The notes: generated from the sequence alone by a model not told the origin. 64,000 bases of DNA from Glycine soja (GCF_004193775.1 NC_041021.1:16294543-16358542), one strand, 5' to 3'; counted from the first letter of the stretch, positions 1-10,975 are shown. A program made the numbers and translations.

Positions 1-413
1 TTGCCCAGGCGAGCTAACCTGCCAATTTTTTTTTATAGGGGAAACATAACCATGGCCCCCTACAGGTTAGCGTTTGCCTACTCGAACCTATTTAAGTTAC
101 ATCAGGCATCAATTATTTATTTTAAATAAACGATAGTAATAATTACTGTGAATTTAATGGATACTGGGCTGCCTTGCAGTGACGTTTTCCGCTTGTCCAG
201 CGCCGGGAAGGAACGACGATCTATCAGTCGTGACCCTATCCTCCATTTGCATCCGTCCCTAAGTACCTGAAAGTAGGAAACAAACAATGCGCGGCATATC
301 GTGACCGGGTCGTCGTTTTACCTCGGTTGATTTCTGCCGTTAACTTTGTCTCGACTTCTGACTGTGGCCTAAGACGATTCAACCCCTGTTATCACAAAAT
401 ATGCATGTTTATG
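1..413 (-). repeat. Fragment of a Tat/Ogre-type element (non-coding)
   Basis: This stretch is a diverged copy of 8210-8640, in the same orientation. Both carry the GCCCAGGCGAGC motif at the left, a run of T, the phrase ggatactgggctgccttgca, and a right end near atcacaa..atgcatg. It lies directly outside the terminal TGTCGCA of the LTR that starts at 414. It is therefore probably target DNA, a related element into which element A inserted. No coding capacity is convincing. A splice-donor-like GAG/GTAAAA on the minus strand matches the equivalent site at 8546. Confidence 0.6.
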
Positions 414-1972
414 TGTCGCAACGTGTCCTTCACGGGCGAGCGAGGGCGAGGCTCACGGGTGCGCTTCCCAAAGGAGGAAAGTTGCGCGGAGTCGCCACCA
501 ACGTTTATTTGTGGAAAACGTCGGAAAAACGAAGGAAACCGGTCAAAATGAAAATTCTAAGTTCGGGAGTTGTATTTACGCTTGAGGAAGGTATTAGCAC
601 CTCTTACGTTTGTCTCGAAGGACAACAACCTATTTTTTAGAATTGTGGAAATTGTGTTACCTTAACTTTTATTTCTTTTTATTTTTTGGGGTCGACAAAA
701 GCGGGGCTTTTGCTCCTACGTACCCTCCTTTGGAGAGGAAATCAGACCTACGTAGTTCTTTCTTAAGCGTGAATCAAGTGATTCTTTTTACTTGAAAGGT
801 GATCATTTTAAGGCGTTGGACCTTAAAAATGATCCATTTTACTTGGTAAGAAAACTGAGATGATAAACTTTCAAAACCCTATTTTTTGTGGACGAGCTTG
901 ACTAGGCGAGTTGATTTTAGCCTTAGTTTCACTTTAATTATTAGTCAATTCAATTAAGAATGAGAAATCCCAAAGAGAAAACGTCCGATTGATCTTTCGC
1001 TTTTATTTTACTAAAAGGTATTTTTTTATTATTATATTATTATTTTACCTCTTTTTTGATTTCCAACGTGGTTACGGCACGACCGAACAGTCGGAATTCA
1101 TTTTAACCAAAATTAACGGATTATACAATTCAAACGATCGGTGGAAATTTATTTTATTTTTAGATTAGGTGAGAAATGACTTAAATAAATGGCTTAAGCA
1201 CGTCAAAAGGGGGTATAAAAAGTAAATGAAAACGAGAATGAAAATACATGAAACACAATGTGGACCAACACGGGTACATATAATGAATTGAAAAGCTTGG
1301 TTTGAGGTACTTACCCGTTGAAGACTGAAGAAAACGAAGAACGAACGATGGATCTTGAAGAACGGTCGAGAATCTTCGCGTAATTACTCACGGAAATGTT
1401 ACGGAAGGGTCTCGGCTTGGATTTTCTTCACGGAAATAATTTTCCTCAGCAAATTCGAAAGAGAGAGAAGTGCCTAAGGGGTTGAACCCTTTTCTTCTTC
1501 ACTTCTCCCCCTATTTATAGCAAAATAGGGGAGAAGCTTGCCGCCCAGCTCGCCCAGGCGAGCAAGGTTGCTTCCTCCAGAAGCAACAACCTTCTGGAGG
1601 AATCTTCTGGAGGGCCCAAGTGGGCCTGGTTGCTATTTGCACCCCCCTTTTTACCAAATGCACCCCCGTTTTCTATTTTTTTGTAATTCTTTTTCCGTAA
1701 CGTTACGAAACTTTATGAATTTCGTAACGATACTTATTTTCCTTCCGTAAGGTTACAAATCCTTACGGATTATGTATTTACTCTTTTTTACCTTTCGAAC
1801 AAGTTACGGAAACTCACGGATTGCGCAAAAACACCTCTTTGCGACTTCCGCCACACTACGGAATTTCACGGATCACGCAAGCCTGCTTCCTTTTGGATTT
1901 CTGAGACGTCTCGGGACTTCATTTATTGCATGTCATCAAGTAATAATCCCCGGACGAAATTAGGGTATGACA
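414..1972 (-). repeat. 3' LTR of element A (1559 bp)
   Basis: On the minus strand the LTR begins TGTCATACCC at 1972 and ends GTTGCGACA at 414. The same ends occur in the element D LTR (start TGTCAGACCC at 18863, end GGTTGCGACA at 20047), where the end is confirmed by an adjacent primer binding site. Positions 413-850 are also present at 36549-36985 in element B. A TATAAATA box lies at 1512-1519. Confidence 0.8.
1512..1519 (-). promoter_or_regulatory. LTR TATA box
   Basis: The minus strand reads TATAAATA. It sits inside an imperfect inverted repeat (about 1503-1535) whose arms are ttctcccc-type and ggggagaa-type with one bulged base, so the promoter core could form a hairpin. It would drive transcription leftwards out of the LTR. 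Confidence 0.55.
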
Positions 1973-1975
1973 GTT

Positions 1976-1987
1976 GCCCCTCTTTAC
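1976..1987 (-). other. Polypurine tract of element A
   Basis: The minus strand reads gtaaagaggggc, 3 bases before the LTR start. This is the normal place for the plus-strand primer of an LTR retrotransposon and it fixes the orientation of element A. Confidence 0.65.
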
Positions 1988-2227
1988 TTACGTCTCATCG
2001 GAGATAAGAGGAAAGCAAAGATAGGACACTGATTTCGTCCGTCCTGCCCTTTCTGTGATGACGACTCTCGTCTCCACTCCTTCTTTTTTCTTCTACACAA
2101 AACAAAATACAAATAATAACAAAGAACAACGAACATAATACACATATACACATATACACATACTTGGCGAAGGAACCGATCTGGAAAACAACAGAACAAC
2201 GTGCTTCCCAGTCACCAGAAGCTTCGC

Positions 2228-3748
2228 ACTTGATAATGGAGACACATGAAAAACGCTAGGCAATGACATTCATGGTGCTCCGAACAAAGGTGGAGTATGG
2301 AGGATTGCCTTAAGGGTCCGCACTTAGGCAATCATGAAACTCAGCTACACACTCGAAAGTGGAGGACACATGAACAACCCTAAGCAATAACATTCATTTG
2401 GCTCCGGAACAGGATGAGCTGGAGGATTGCCTTGAGGGTCCTCTCTTAGGCAATCATGGAACACAACTCCAGACTCGAAAATGGAGGACACATGAACAGC
2501 GCAAAGCAATAACATTCATGTGGCTCCGGAAAAGGACGAGAATGGAGGATTGCCTTGAGGGTCCTCTCTTAGGCAATAATGGAACACAACTCCAAACTCG
2601 AAAATGGAGTACACATGAATGACTACGCAATTCATTCATGTGGCTCCGGAAAAAGGATGAGAATGGAGGATTGCCTTGAGGGTCCTCTCTTAGGCAATCA
2701 TGGAACACAGCTCCAAACTCGAAAATGGAGGACACATGAATGACAACGCAATTCATTCACGTGGCTCCGGAAAAGGATGAGAATGGAGGATTGCCTTGAG
2801 GGTCCTCTCTTAGGCAATCATGGAACACAGCTCCAAACTCAAAAGTGGAGGACACATGAATGACAACGCAATTCATTCACGTGGCTCCGGAAAAGGATGA
2901 GAATGGAGGATTGCCTTGAGGGTCCTCTCTTAGGCAATCATGGAACACAGCTCCAAACTCAAAAGTGGAGGACACATGAATGACAACGCAATTCATTCAT
3001 GTGGCTCCGGAAAAGGATGAGAATGGAGGATTGCCTTGAGGGTCCTCTCTTAGGCAATCATGGAACACAGCTCCAAACTCGAAAATGGAGGACACATGAA
3101 TGACAACGCAATTCATTCACGTGGCTCCGGAAAAGGATGAGAATGGAGGATTGCCTTGAGGGTCCTCTCTTAGGCAATCATGGAACACAGCTCCAAACTC
3201 GAAAGTGGAGGACACATGAACCGCCCTAAGCAATAACATTCATGTGGCTCCGGAAGAGGATGAGAAGGGAAGATTGCCTTGAGGGTCCTCTCTAAGGAAA
3301 TCATGGAACACAGCTCCAAACTCGAAAATGGAGTACACATGAATGACAATGCAATTCATTCATGTGGCTCCGGAAAAGGATGAGAATGGAGGATTGCCTT
3401 GAGGGTCCTCTCTTAGGCAATCATGGAACACAGCTCCAAACTCGAAAATGGAGGACACATGAATGACAACGCAATTCATTCACGTGGCTCCAGAAAAGGA
3501 TGAGAATGGAGGATTGCCTTAAGGGTCCTCTCTTAGGCAATCATGGAACACAGCTCCAAACTCGAAAGTGGAGGACACATGAACCGCCCTAAGCAATAAC
3601 ATTCATGTGGCTCCGGAAGAGGATGAGAATGGAGGATTGCCTTGAGGGTCCTCTCTTAGGCAATCATGGAACACAGCTCCAAACTCGAAAATGGAGGACA
3701 CATGAACAGCCCAAAGCAATAGCATTCATGTGGCTCCGGAAAAGGATG
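2228..3748 (-). repeat. Tandem array 1: ~13 monomers of about 120 bp
   Basis: Between 2761 and 3240 the period is exactly 120 bp, each unit starting gtggctccggaaaaggatga at 2761, 2881, 3001 and 3121. Flanking units vary by a few bases; the left edge (2228-2330) is decayed. Each unit holds an 8-bp inverted repeat (GATTGCCT..AGGCAATC) around a loop with gagggtcctctc. The array lies in the 3' UTR of element A, at the same place as the ~26-kb array in element B (right flanks 3749 and 63460 are homologous). A 120-bp soybean satellite called STR120 has been described; whether this is the same family cannot be decided here. Confidence 0.9.
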
Positions 3749-5579
3749 TTGGCGGGACCGAACGGTCCACCGGGTTTTTCCACCTAAAAGGATAACATGC
3801 TTTTTGCCAAGAAAAATAAATCATTCGCGAGAGCACCACATCTTGGAGAAACAATATAGTTGTGCCAAGGGTAATCTTCCTTGTAGCCGAGAATGAAGGG
3901 TAGGACGTCAACTTCTAGCCTTCAAATGAACACGCAGGGGAAACATGGGGCTAAGCTGAAAATAAATCACTCATGGTGTATAAAACTCACAAGGCAAGTG
4001 TCTTATCCTATTCCCAAACCAATAACTGCACCATGACTCTATTTTGCACGCGACTTCCTATCGAATCATAGATCAAACGTACAATCACAGACCAATAGGA
4101 TTTTCTCGAGGTCAGCGTTTTTGGAGAGGAAGCTGGGTGTTTTGGTCTTTTCCTCTTTGTTCATGTGGGGTGGGATATTGCCAGTCAAGAATGATTCTGA
4201 GTGGCAATCTGGCTTTGGAGACTTTCTATCCTCTTTCTTTCATTGATCGAGAATTGCTTCTTTTCCCTTTTCACTTCCTTTCGATCTTTGATCGAGAATC
4301 CTTCTTTCCTTTCTTTTGTTCCTTTCTCTATTTTTTATTTTTCTCTTTTTCTTTCTTTCTATTTCTTCCTTCAATTTTCCTTCCCCATCCCTTTCTTTGG
4401 GAAATCGGGTTTTAACATCCCATTCGCTCTCCCTTAAGGAGATTTCACTGTCCTTTGCTTCGGGGGAAAAGAGGAGGATTCTTTTGATAGGCAAAGGTTA
4501 AAAAAGTCCAAGGTTGTGTTTCAATGGGGTCTTTTATCGTGGGAACCCCAATCTTGATATCTGGGGCGAGACAAATTTGGGTATCAAGGGGTCGCTCGTG
4601 GCCCGAACTTCCGCATTATTCCATAAGGCACGCGTGACAATGATGATTTGAAAATAACGTGCAAAATTAGTCATGGCTACAGCCAGGGGGGCACTCAAGC
4701 ATCCCGTTTATGGCATTGTGACACTACGGTTGGGAATTTACACAGACAAACCCAACGTTTCCAATTCATGTTCTTTCATCAGTTCAATGAATTCATCCAC
4801 CCTTATCTCAGTTCATTCCGGAAAATAAACTCTTAGCATCAGTCCCTTGTTTCCAGAAGATGCGTTTGCTCTTTACGAATGATTTATACTTCTTAACTAT
4901 AACATGTCGACCTTCGCGATCTTTCTTTCTCTTTACTTTTTTGTTTTATTTTTACATACATTCACTAAAACTATACATCTGTGGTCCTCTATAAGGAAAC
5001 CTCCCTTTGTACATCTATGACAAACCTTTTTCGTACACGCATTAGAACTCTTCTCTTTACGTCACACGGTCTATATACAAACCTTATTTACACTCAAAGA
5101 TTTTTTTCATTTTTCCCAACACACTTATGGTTCACACAAAGATTTCTTCATGTACACTCGTTGCTCACACATCAGAATTCCTTTCCACGCATCATTTACA
5201 CACAAGAATCCTTTCTATACACATTTTTCTTTTACATACATGTATAAATAAAAACCTTTTTCTTTTCTTTATGAACACGACTTTTATTCACATCGCTTTT
5301 TTCTTTTTTTTCTTTTTTAGGATTTTTGGTTCATTTTATTTTATCTTTTTTAGGACGACGTTCCTAAATGAAAAACTCTACACAGTTCTGGAATTTCAAC
5401 AAACACTATTGACAACAACGAAACAAGTATCGACGTAACAACTCAAGTGATATGTATGTACAAAACAAAAGTCAAAACATGAAACAAACGTCAGTCCCTT
5501 AGTCAAACACAAAGTAAGATGATATATAACAGAAAAACAAATGGAAACAAAAAGAAATATGGATCAAGAGATCTCCCAA
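3749..5579 (-). other. Long 3' UTR of element A, non-coding
   Basis: No convincing gene. The right flank of array 1 (3749-4290) is homologous to 63460-64000 in element B, including gaccgaacggtccaccgggt and a long pyrimidine-rich run (4230-4400) on the plus strand. Positions 4980-5260 hold loosely repeated cacac/ttcaca phrases. The short ORFs here are low-complexity. Confidence 0.6.
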
Positions 5580-6839
5580 TCATGTGGCCCCGCTCCCTCC
5601 TAAGAAATCAAGTAAATCAGTCATCTCTTCGTCCTCGCGGGCCTCATCTGCCTCGTCGGGAGCCTCTGCTGGTGCCCCTGCTGGTGCCTCTCCTGCCTGG
5701 GCCTCAGGCCAATCTCCAGGCCATGCGACCTCTGCCCTGAACTGGTCCGGAGTAGGGCACAGAAAAGAAGTAAAGCCCTGGCTCTACAGGCTGAGACTCA
5801 TCTGATAAAGACAATCATGAGTCTGTACATGTGCCCGGTGGTTGGCAGCCTGCTGGCGAACCAAATGCCGCAAATACTGCTCTGTATCAAACAATCCGGT
5901 TGGGCCAGCCTGATGAGGTGGCGGCGCGTCCGCGACCTGCGGTGCATCACCCTAGACCTGTCTCTGCGTGTAGTACTTCTCAATAAAAGCTCAGGTGATG
6001 GGCGGCCGAATCACCTTGCTGGGTGTGACGGGGACGCCGAACGACTGGCAGAGTCCCGTGATCAAGGCGGGAAATCCCAGGGCCTTGTTGGACTTATCTG
6101 GGTCCAGAGGGTGCCTGGTAGGCGCCATACCTGCAAAAATATAGATGGCATCAGCGATTAACTGAGCCACATGGATGCTCATCCGCGTCAGGATGGCGTA
6201 CACCAACTGACACTTCGGCAGGGGGAGGTCGAAATTATGATCGGTGGGCAGGATGTTGCTGAGCAGCAAAGTCATCCATATCTGAGTCAGGGTGGTCATG
6301 TTGGTACGCATGATCCGCACTCGTCTCCCGGCAGTAGTCCGGGCAAAATCTTGCCCCGGTATACACAGCAACTGGGCGATGGCCTCCTCATCGAACCCAT
6401 CGGACCGGTTCCTCCTCTGGCCATACTCGCACTCCTGGCCCTCTTCCAACACTAAAGGATATCCCAGGAGCTGGCCGATAGCATCTGCATTGAACGGGAT
6501 CCACTGACCCCTCACCCAGGACCTCATATCACGCACGCCCTCCTCTGTTGGCCAAGCATTGGCATAAAATTCGAGGACTATTTCTGGATCGAACTTTGCC
6601 ATGGGGATAACCAGTGATGCCCACCGCCGGTGACCTATCTCCTCCTGGAAATCAATATACTCGTCGTCCCTAAGCTGGACGCGTCGCTCCCGGAGAAATG
6701 ACCATCCCTTGATGGCCTTGAAGCGCTGCTGGTGTACAACGCTCCTAAAGCGGTGACTGTCATACTCGGGAGTGGAACTAGTTCCTTCAGCCGCTTTATC
6801 CTTCCTAGATCTCTTTGAGGCAAGTTTCCTCGGGGTCAT
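5580..6839 (-). pseudogene. Extra env-position ORF of element A, three in-frame stops
   Basis: The reading frame runs from an ATG at 6839 to a TGA at 5580-5582, 419 codons. It is broken by three stops in the same frame: TGA 5991-5993, TAG 5952-5954 and TAG 5784-5786. The intact N-terminal 282 residues are charged at first (many K, R, S), then hold a globular region with FYAN at 91-94, VRG at 109-111 and LPTDH at 197-201. The C-terminus is rich in Ala, Pro, Gly and acidic residues. Proteins of this kind are common beside legume retrotransposons, and I believe they are catalogued as a putative plant transposon protein domain; the function is unknown. The region resembles the core of the SIRE1 env-like protein in this window. 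A splice-acceptor-like CAG lies 3 bases before the ATG. There is no sign of a membrane anchor in the intact part. Confidence 0.7.
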
Positions 6840-6842
6840 TTC

Positions 6843-8038
6843 CTGCGAGAACAAACATTCAGAAGTTAGTTCTACAAGATAATGCTTATCTTAATGCAAA
6901 AAGGTCGTGCTAATCCCTCCGATGGAGAACGGACTCATGTAATCCACTTATGCACACATGTACGTGTAGAAAATATCCTATTATTTTTATCAACATACAA
7001 GGATATTCAAAACAATCTAGTTACCATACATATACATTTTTTGGAAAGAATACTTACATGCATGCTCAAGGTATTGTGTCAAAGTTACATATGTTCATAT
7101 CCTAACTATTTTGCTACCACAAACTACCCACACACATTTGAAGTATTTTATTAACATACAAATTTTTGTTGTTCCATTCCTATTTATTTATACATATATG
7201 CACATTGGAGAGCCAATCTCACGTCACGCACACACTTGCATTTGAAAAGGAACTTTCATGCCATTCATCTACACTAGAGGGGCAATTCCACATCATATAT
7301 TCATTTGGGAAGCATTCTCGTGCCATCTTTGGCACGGGTACATTTTTTGAAAGACTCCTTATGCTACTTATCCACAAATATACATATTTTGAAATGCATT
7401 ATTTACTATTCATTCACTTTGCAAGGTATTTTTATGCCATATATTCACACACTTTGCAACACATTTTTATGCCATATATATTTACACATATATCTACACA
7501 CCCTTGAAAAACATCTCCCATGTTACTTAGGTGCAAAGTGCCAATCGTGGGGCAGCCCAAATTCCTACAAACAAGTCCCTATTTTCATGCTTTTCTAATC
7601 CTAAAACCAAATTTTGGATTCCTAGCTATAAACATGTTTCCTTGCATGGAAGCTACAAGTTTAGGCTCCTAAGCTTGGGATTGCATTTGGGCATCTATTT
7701 TGACTTTCCTATGCTGTCTCTACATATAGAAAACAGCCCCACCATCCCAATTTTGCAAAATCATATTCATTCATCATTGGGGCATTTCACCGAGCACTTG
7801 GTGAGCGCATGTTTGAACATAAATTGCAAGAGGATGGGGACAATGTGGCATGCCCCATTGCTTCAGAATACAACCTAGGCCTAAGGCCTTTTCATCCAAA
7901 TCCTCAATTCAAGAAAACAAGCACCAAAGCAAACCAAAACTGCCTCACAAATATAAGCATGTTCTCACAATTTAAGGCACCAAAAGATGAAGAAAGCACA
8001 TCAATGGAAAGCAAAAACATCAATGATGGAACACTTAC
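6843..8038 (-). other. Candidate intron or spacer upstream of the extra ORF
   Basis: No coding potential. The minus strand ends in a pyrimidine-rich tttgttctcgCAG at 6843, just before the ORF start. A good donor (AA/GTAAGT) sits at 8038, and a second (AAG/GTAAGA) at 8546. Positions 7000-7510 contain degenerate repeats of phrases such as atgccatatat and cacacttt. Splicing is inferred from motifs only. Confidence 0.4.
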
Positions 8039-8183
8039 TTGTTGGAGTGAATTGAAATACCAAAAACGAAAGCAAAACGCGATCAAAAGGCTTAGGGGAG
8101 CAAGAAACCGCAAGCCTTCGTGTTCTTTCTTTTTTGAATAAAGGGGGGGAAGTTTTTGGATACAAAAACGTTCCCCTCCTTCG

Positions 8184-8192
8184 TTTTTTATA
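8184..8192 (-). promoter_or_regulatory. TATA-like box upstream of the extra ORF
   Basis: The minus strand reads TATAAAAAA, about 1.35 kb before the ORF ATG and about 150 bp before the donor at 8038. With that donor it could define a short 5' UTR exon. This is motif evidence only. Confidence 0.3.
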
Positions 8193-8209
8193 TTTTGAGT
8201 GCAGGGGTT

Positions 8210-8640
8210 GCTCGCCCAGGCGAGCTAACCTGCTACTTTTTGTTTTTTTTTTTAGGGGAACATTAACCATGTCCCCTCCTTCTTATGGGCTAGCGTTTGC
8301 CTAACTTGAACCTACTTAAGTTAGAATTAGGCGTCGATTACTTATTTAAAACAAACAAATAGTAAAAGAAACTGCGAACACAAAGGATACTGGGCTGCCT
8401 TGCAGCGACGTTCTCTGCTTGTTTAGCACCGGGAAGGGGCAACGATCGGTCGGTCGGGACCCTAGCCCTACTTGCATCCGTCCCTATGTACCTGCGAGTA
8501 AGAGCCAAAATGATATGCGACCAATCGTGAGCGGTCATCGTCTTACCTTGGTTGATTTCTGCCATTGACTTGTCTTGACTCCTGACCGTGGCCTGAGACG
8601 ATTCTGCTCCTCGCTATCACAAGAGATGCATGTGCATGTG
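8210..8640 (-). repeat. Second copy of the 1-413 segment
   Basis: This matches 1-413 in the same orientation, diverged by substitutions and small gaps. It begins with the near-palindrome GCTCGCCCAGGCGAGC (8210-8225). Here it sits about 290 bp downstream of the pol stop, so it is part of the element's own 3' region. An ATG followed by a few codons and AAG/GTAAGA (8546) is present, but the ATG is not conserved in the other copy. Confidence 0.6.
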
Positions 8641-8930
8641 CATGTATGAATGTTTCTAATGTGATGATTTTATTTTAGTGAAGGCTGGTTAGATTTAATT
8701 TTAAATAAGCATTTGGGGCACCCCCATACACCGAGCGAAGAGGGCTCAAGTTATAACAAAACTAAAACACAAAGTTTGAAACACCAAAGGGAGGACTAAA
8801 ACCCCGCCCATCTTTTCTTTTCAAAGAAACGAGACAAATACAGTGAATGGGAATCCCTAGAGGAAACCAAAAGGAACGAGAAAAACTCAGAAATAAAAAC
8901 ATGCAACGGTCCTCTCGATTGCCCCAGACT
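8641..8930 (-). other. Spacer just downstream of element A pol
   Basis: Non-coding on both strands. It lies between the pol stop and the 8210-8640 segment. No motif recognised. Confidence 0.4.
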
Positions 8931-10972
8931 TCAAGCGTAATATCGTTTAACTACATCGGAGTTCACGGGCGAAGGCAATTCCTCGCCATCCATGTGGGTG
9001 AGTATTAGAGCACCCCCAGAAAAAGCTCTTTTCACCATGAAAGGTCCTTCATAATTCGGGGCCCACTTGCCTCGATTATCTTTAACAGCGTGGGACATCC
9101 TCTTCAGTACAAGGTCCCCCTCGTTGAACTTGCGCGGGCGTACCTTCTTGTCGAACGCGTTCTTTATCCTTCGTTGATACAAACGCCCATGGCTCATGGC
9201 GGCCAAACGCTTACCTTCAATAAGGTTAAGTTGGTCGTAGCGTGCTTGAGCCCATTCTGACTCTTCTAGGCCTGACTCCGCCATTATCCTCTGAGAAGGA
9301 ACTTCTACCTCAAATGGGAGTACTGCCTCCATCCCATAATCCAAAGAATACGGCGTTGCCCCAGTAGAAGTTCGTACTGAGGTTCTGTATCCGTGTAGGG
9401 CGAAAGGCAACATCTCATGCCAATCCTGGTATGACACTGTCATCTTTTGAACAATCTTCTTAATATTCTTATTCACAGCCTCTACAGCCCCATTCATCTT
9501 TGGCCGATAAGGGGTAGAGTTATGATGCTGGATCTTGAAGTTTTCGCACATCTCCTGCATCATCTTATTGTTCAGATTGGTGCCATTGTCAGTAATGATC
9601 TTCCTGGGGAGTCCGTATCGACAAATCAACTCCTTCTTTATGAATCTAACTACCACATTCCTTGTGACATTAGTATAAGACGCTGCCTCGACCCATTTGG
9701 TGAAGTAATCTATCGCCACAAGAATGAAGCGGTGACCATTCGACGCCTTGGGTTCGATGGCCCCAATGACATCTATTCCCCACATAGAAAAAGGCCAAGG
9801 GGCGGACATAACATTCAGAGGATGTGGCGGAACATTGACGTTGTCCGCGTATGCCTGACATTTATGACACTTCCTTACATGAGCGCAGCAATCACTTTCC
9901 ATGGTGAGCCAATAATAACCGGCCCTAAGGATTTTTCTGGCCATAGCATGCCCTTTGGCATGTGTCCCAAAGGAAACCTCGTGGATCTTCTCAATCATGA
10001 AGTTTTCCTCTTTGGCATCTACGCATCGTAGGAGGGTCATGTCGTGGTTTTGTTTGAACAGGATGGTACCACTTACAAAGAAACCAGTAGCCAATCTCCT
10101 CAACGTCCTTTTTGTCATTGTCAGAAATCCCGGGTGGGTATTCTTTGTTCTCGACATACTGCTTGATTTCGAAATACCACGGTTTCCCATCCCGCTCTTC
10201 CTCTATTACATAACAATATGCCGGCCTGCCTTGAGATTTGAATTCGATGTATGGCAGATCCCCGTGTGGGGCAAGTTGAAACATGGATGCCAGGGTGGCT
10301 AGTGCATCAGCCATTTGATTTTCTTCCCGAGGTATGTGGTGGAAGGAAATGTCGTCAAAGTACTTGGCTAACCTCAAGATGTGAGTTTGATAGGGTATCA
10401 ACTTCGAATCCCTAGTTTCCCATTCTCCTTTCAACTGGCGTATCACCAAAGCTGAGTCTCCATACACCTTGAGTAGTTTTACATCAAAATCAATGGCCGC
10501 CTGAACCCCGAGGGCTCACACTTCGTACTCGGCCATATTGTTGGTACAATCAAAACCTAGCCTAGCCGTGAAAGGAATACACTGATCATCCGGGGATACA
10601 AGGACTGCCCCTACTCCGTGGCCCAAAGCATTTGATGCCCCATCGAAGCAAACAATCCATTTGTCTAGGTCCTCATGCGTCCGCTTCTCTTCAAACAGGG
10701 CCATGATATCCTCATCTGGGAACTTGGGGTGCATCGGCCGATAATCCTGGAGGGGTTGCTGGGCCAAATAATCTGCTAAGGCACTTCCCTTTATCGCCTT
10801 TTGGGTGACGTAAACGATATCGAATTCAGACAATAATACCTGCCACCTAGCGATTCGTCCCGTGAGGGCTGGTTTTTCGAAGATGTATTTCACGGGATCC
10901 ATTTTGGAAATAAGCCACGTGGTATGGCTGAGCATGTATTGCCTAAGCCGATGTGATGCCCATACCAGCGCA
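8931..10972 (-). pseudogene. pol: Tat/Ogre-type pol remnant: RT tail, RNase H, integrase
   Basis: On the minus strand the first codons (10972-10936) match the end of an RT connection region, followed by RNase H with FDGASN, NNMAEYE, YGDSALV and an ENQMADALA box. Integrase follows: a zinc-binding H-H-C-C region ending CHKCQ, then the catalytic triad in MWGIDVIG, ITDNGTN and NGAVEAVNK, and a basic C-terminal tail ending in KRYYA at the stop at 8931. Two lesions are visible. A TGA at 10516-10518 lies directly after the MAEYEV motif, and a frameshift lies near the A5 run at 10108-10112. The integrase portion from ~10190 to 8931 is otherwise open. The upstream RT, protease and gag are lost at the 10975 junction. 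This is a dead copy, and its lineage is fairly secure from the RNase H and integrase style. Confidence 0.85.
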
Positions 10973-10975
10973 CAG

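Larger units (their letters stand above)
414..10975 (-). mobile_element. Element A: Ty3/gypsy Tat/Ogre-lineage retrotransposon, 5' truncated
   Basis: The element reads right to left: RNase H and integrase remains (10972-8931), spacer, an extra ORF (6839-5580), a long 3' UTR with ~120-bp tandem repeats, polypurine tract, and 3' LTR (1972-414). The RNase H type (FDGASN, NNMAEYE and YGDSALV motifs) and the integrase with its C-terminal tail fit the Tat/Ogre lineage. The 5' LTR, gag, protease and most of RT are missing because the element is joined at ~10975 to a plus-strand Athila-like element. Treating all parts between 414 and 10975 as one element is an inference from their common strand and plausible order. 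Element B carries the same 3' UTR. A possible target duplication is ttatg at 409-413, but the partner end is gone. Confidence 0.65.

Noticed and set aside
2398..3911. ORFs in array 1
   Set aside because: Shadow ORFs of the 120-bp repeat, whose length is a multiple of three.
4044..5438. ORFs of 60-123 codons on both strands
   Set aside because: Encoded by pyrimidine-rich or CA-rich low-complexity DNA (Phe/Leu/Ser runs one way, Glu/Lys/Arg the other); no domain and they lie in a retrotransposon 3' UTR.
5127..7598. Host gene with exons in 5000-8200
   Set aside because: The only strong coding signal (6839-5580) is of a type linked to retrotransposons, carries three stops and lies on the strand of element A between its pol and LTR.
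8338..8565. 75-codon minus-strand ORF beginning MAEINQGK
   Set aside because: Its ATG is not conserved in the homologous 1-413 segment and it crosses a good splice donor (8546); more likely leader or spacer than a protein.
9447..10302. Plus-strand ORFs of 194 and 115 codons
   Set aside because: Antisense to the integrase of element A; no motif of their own.
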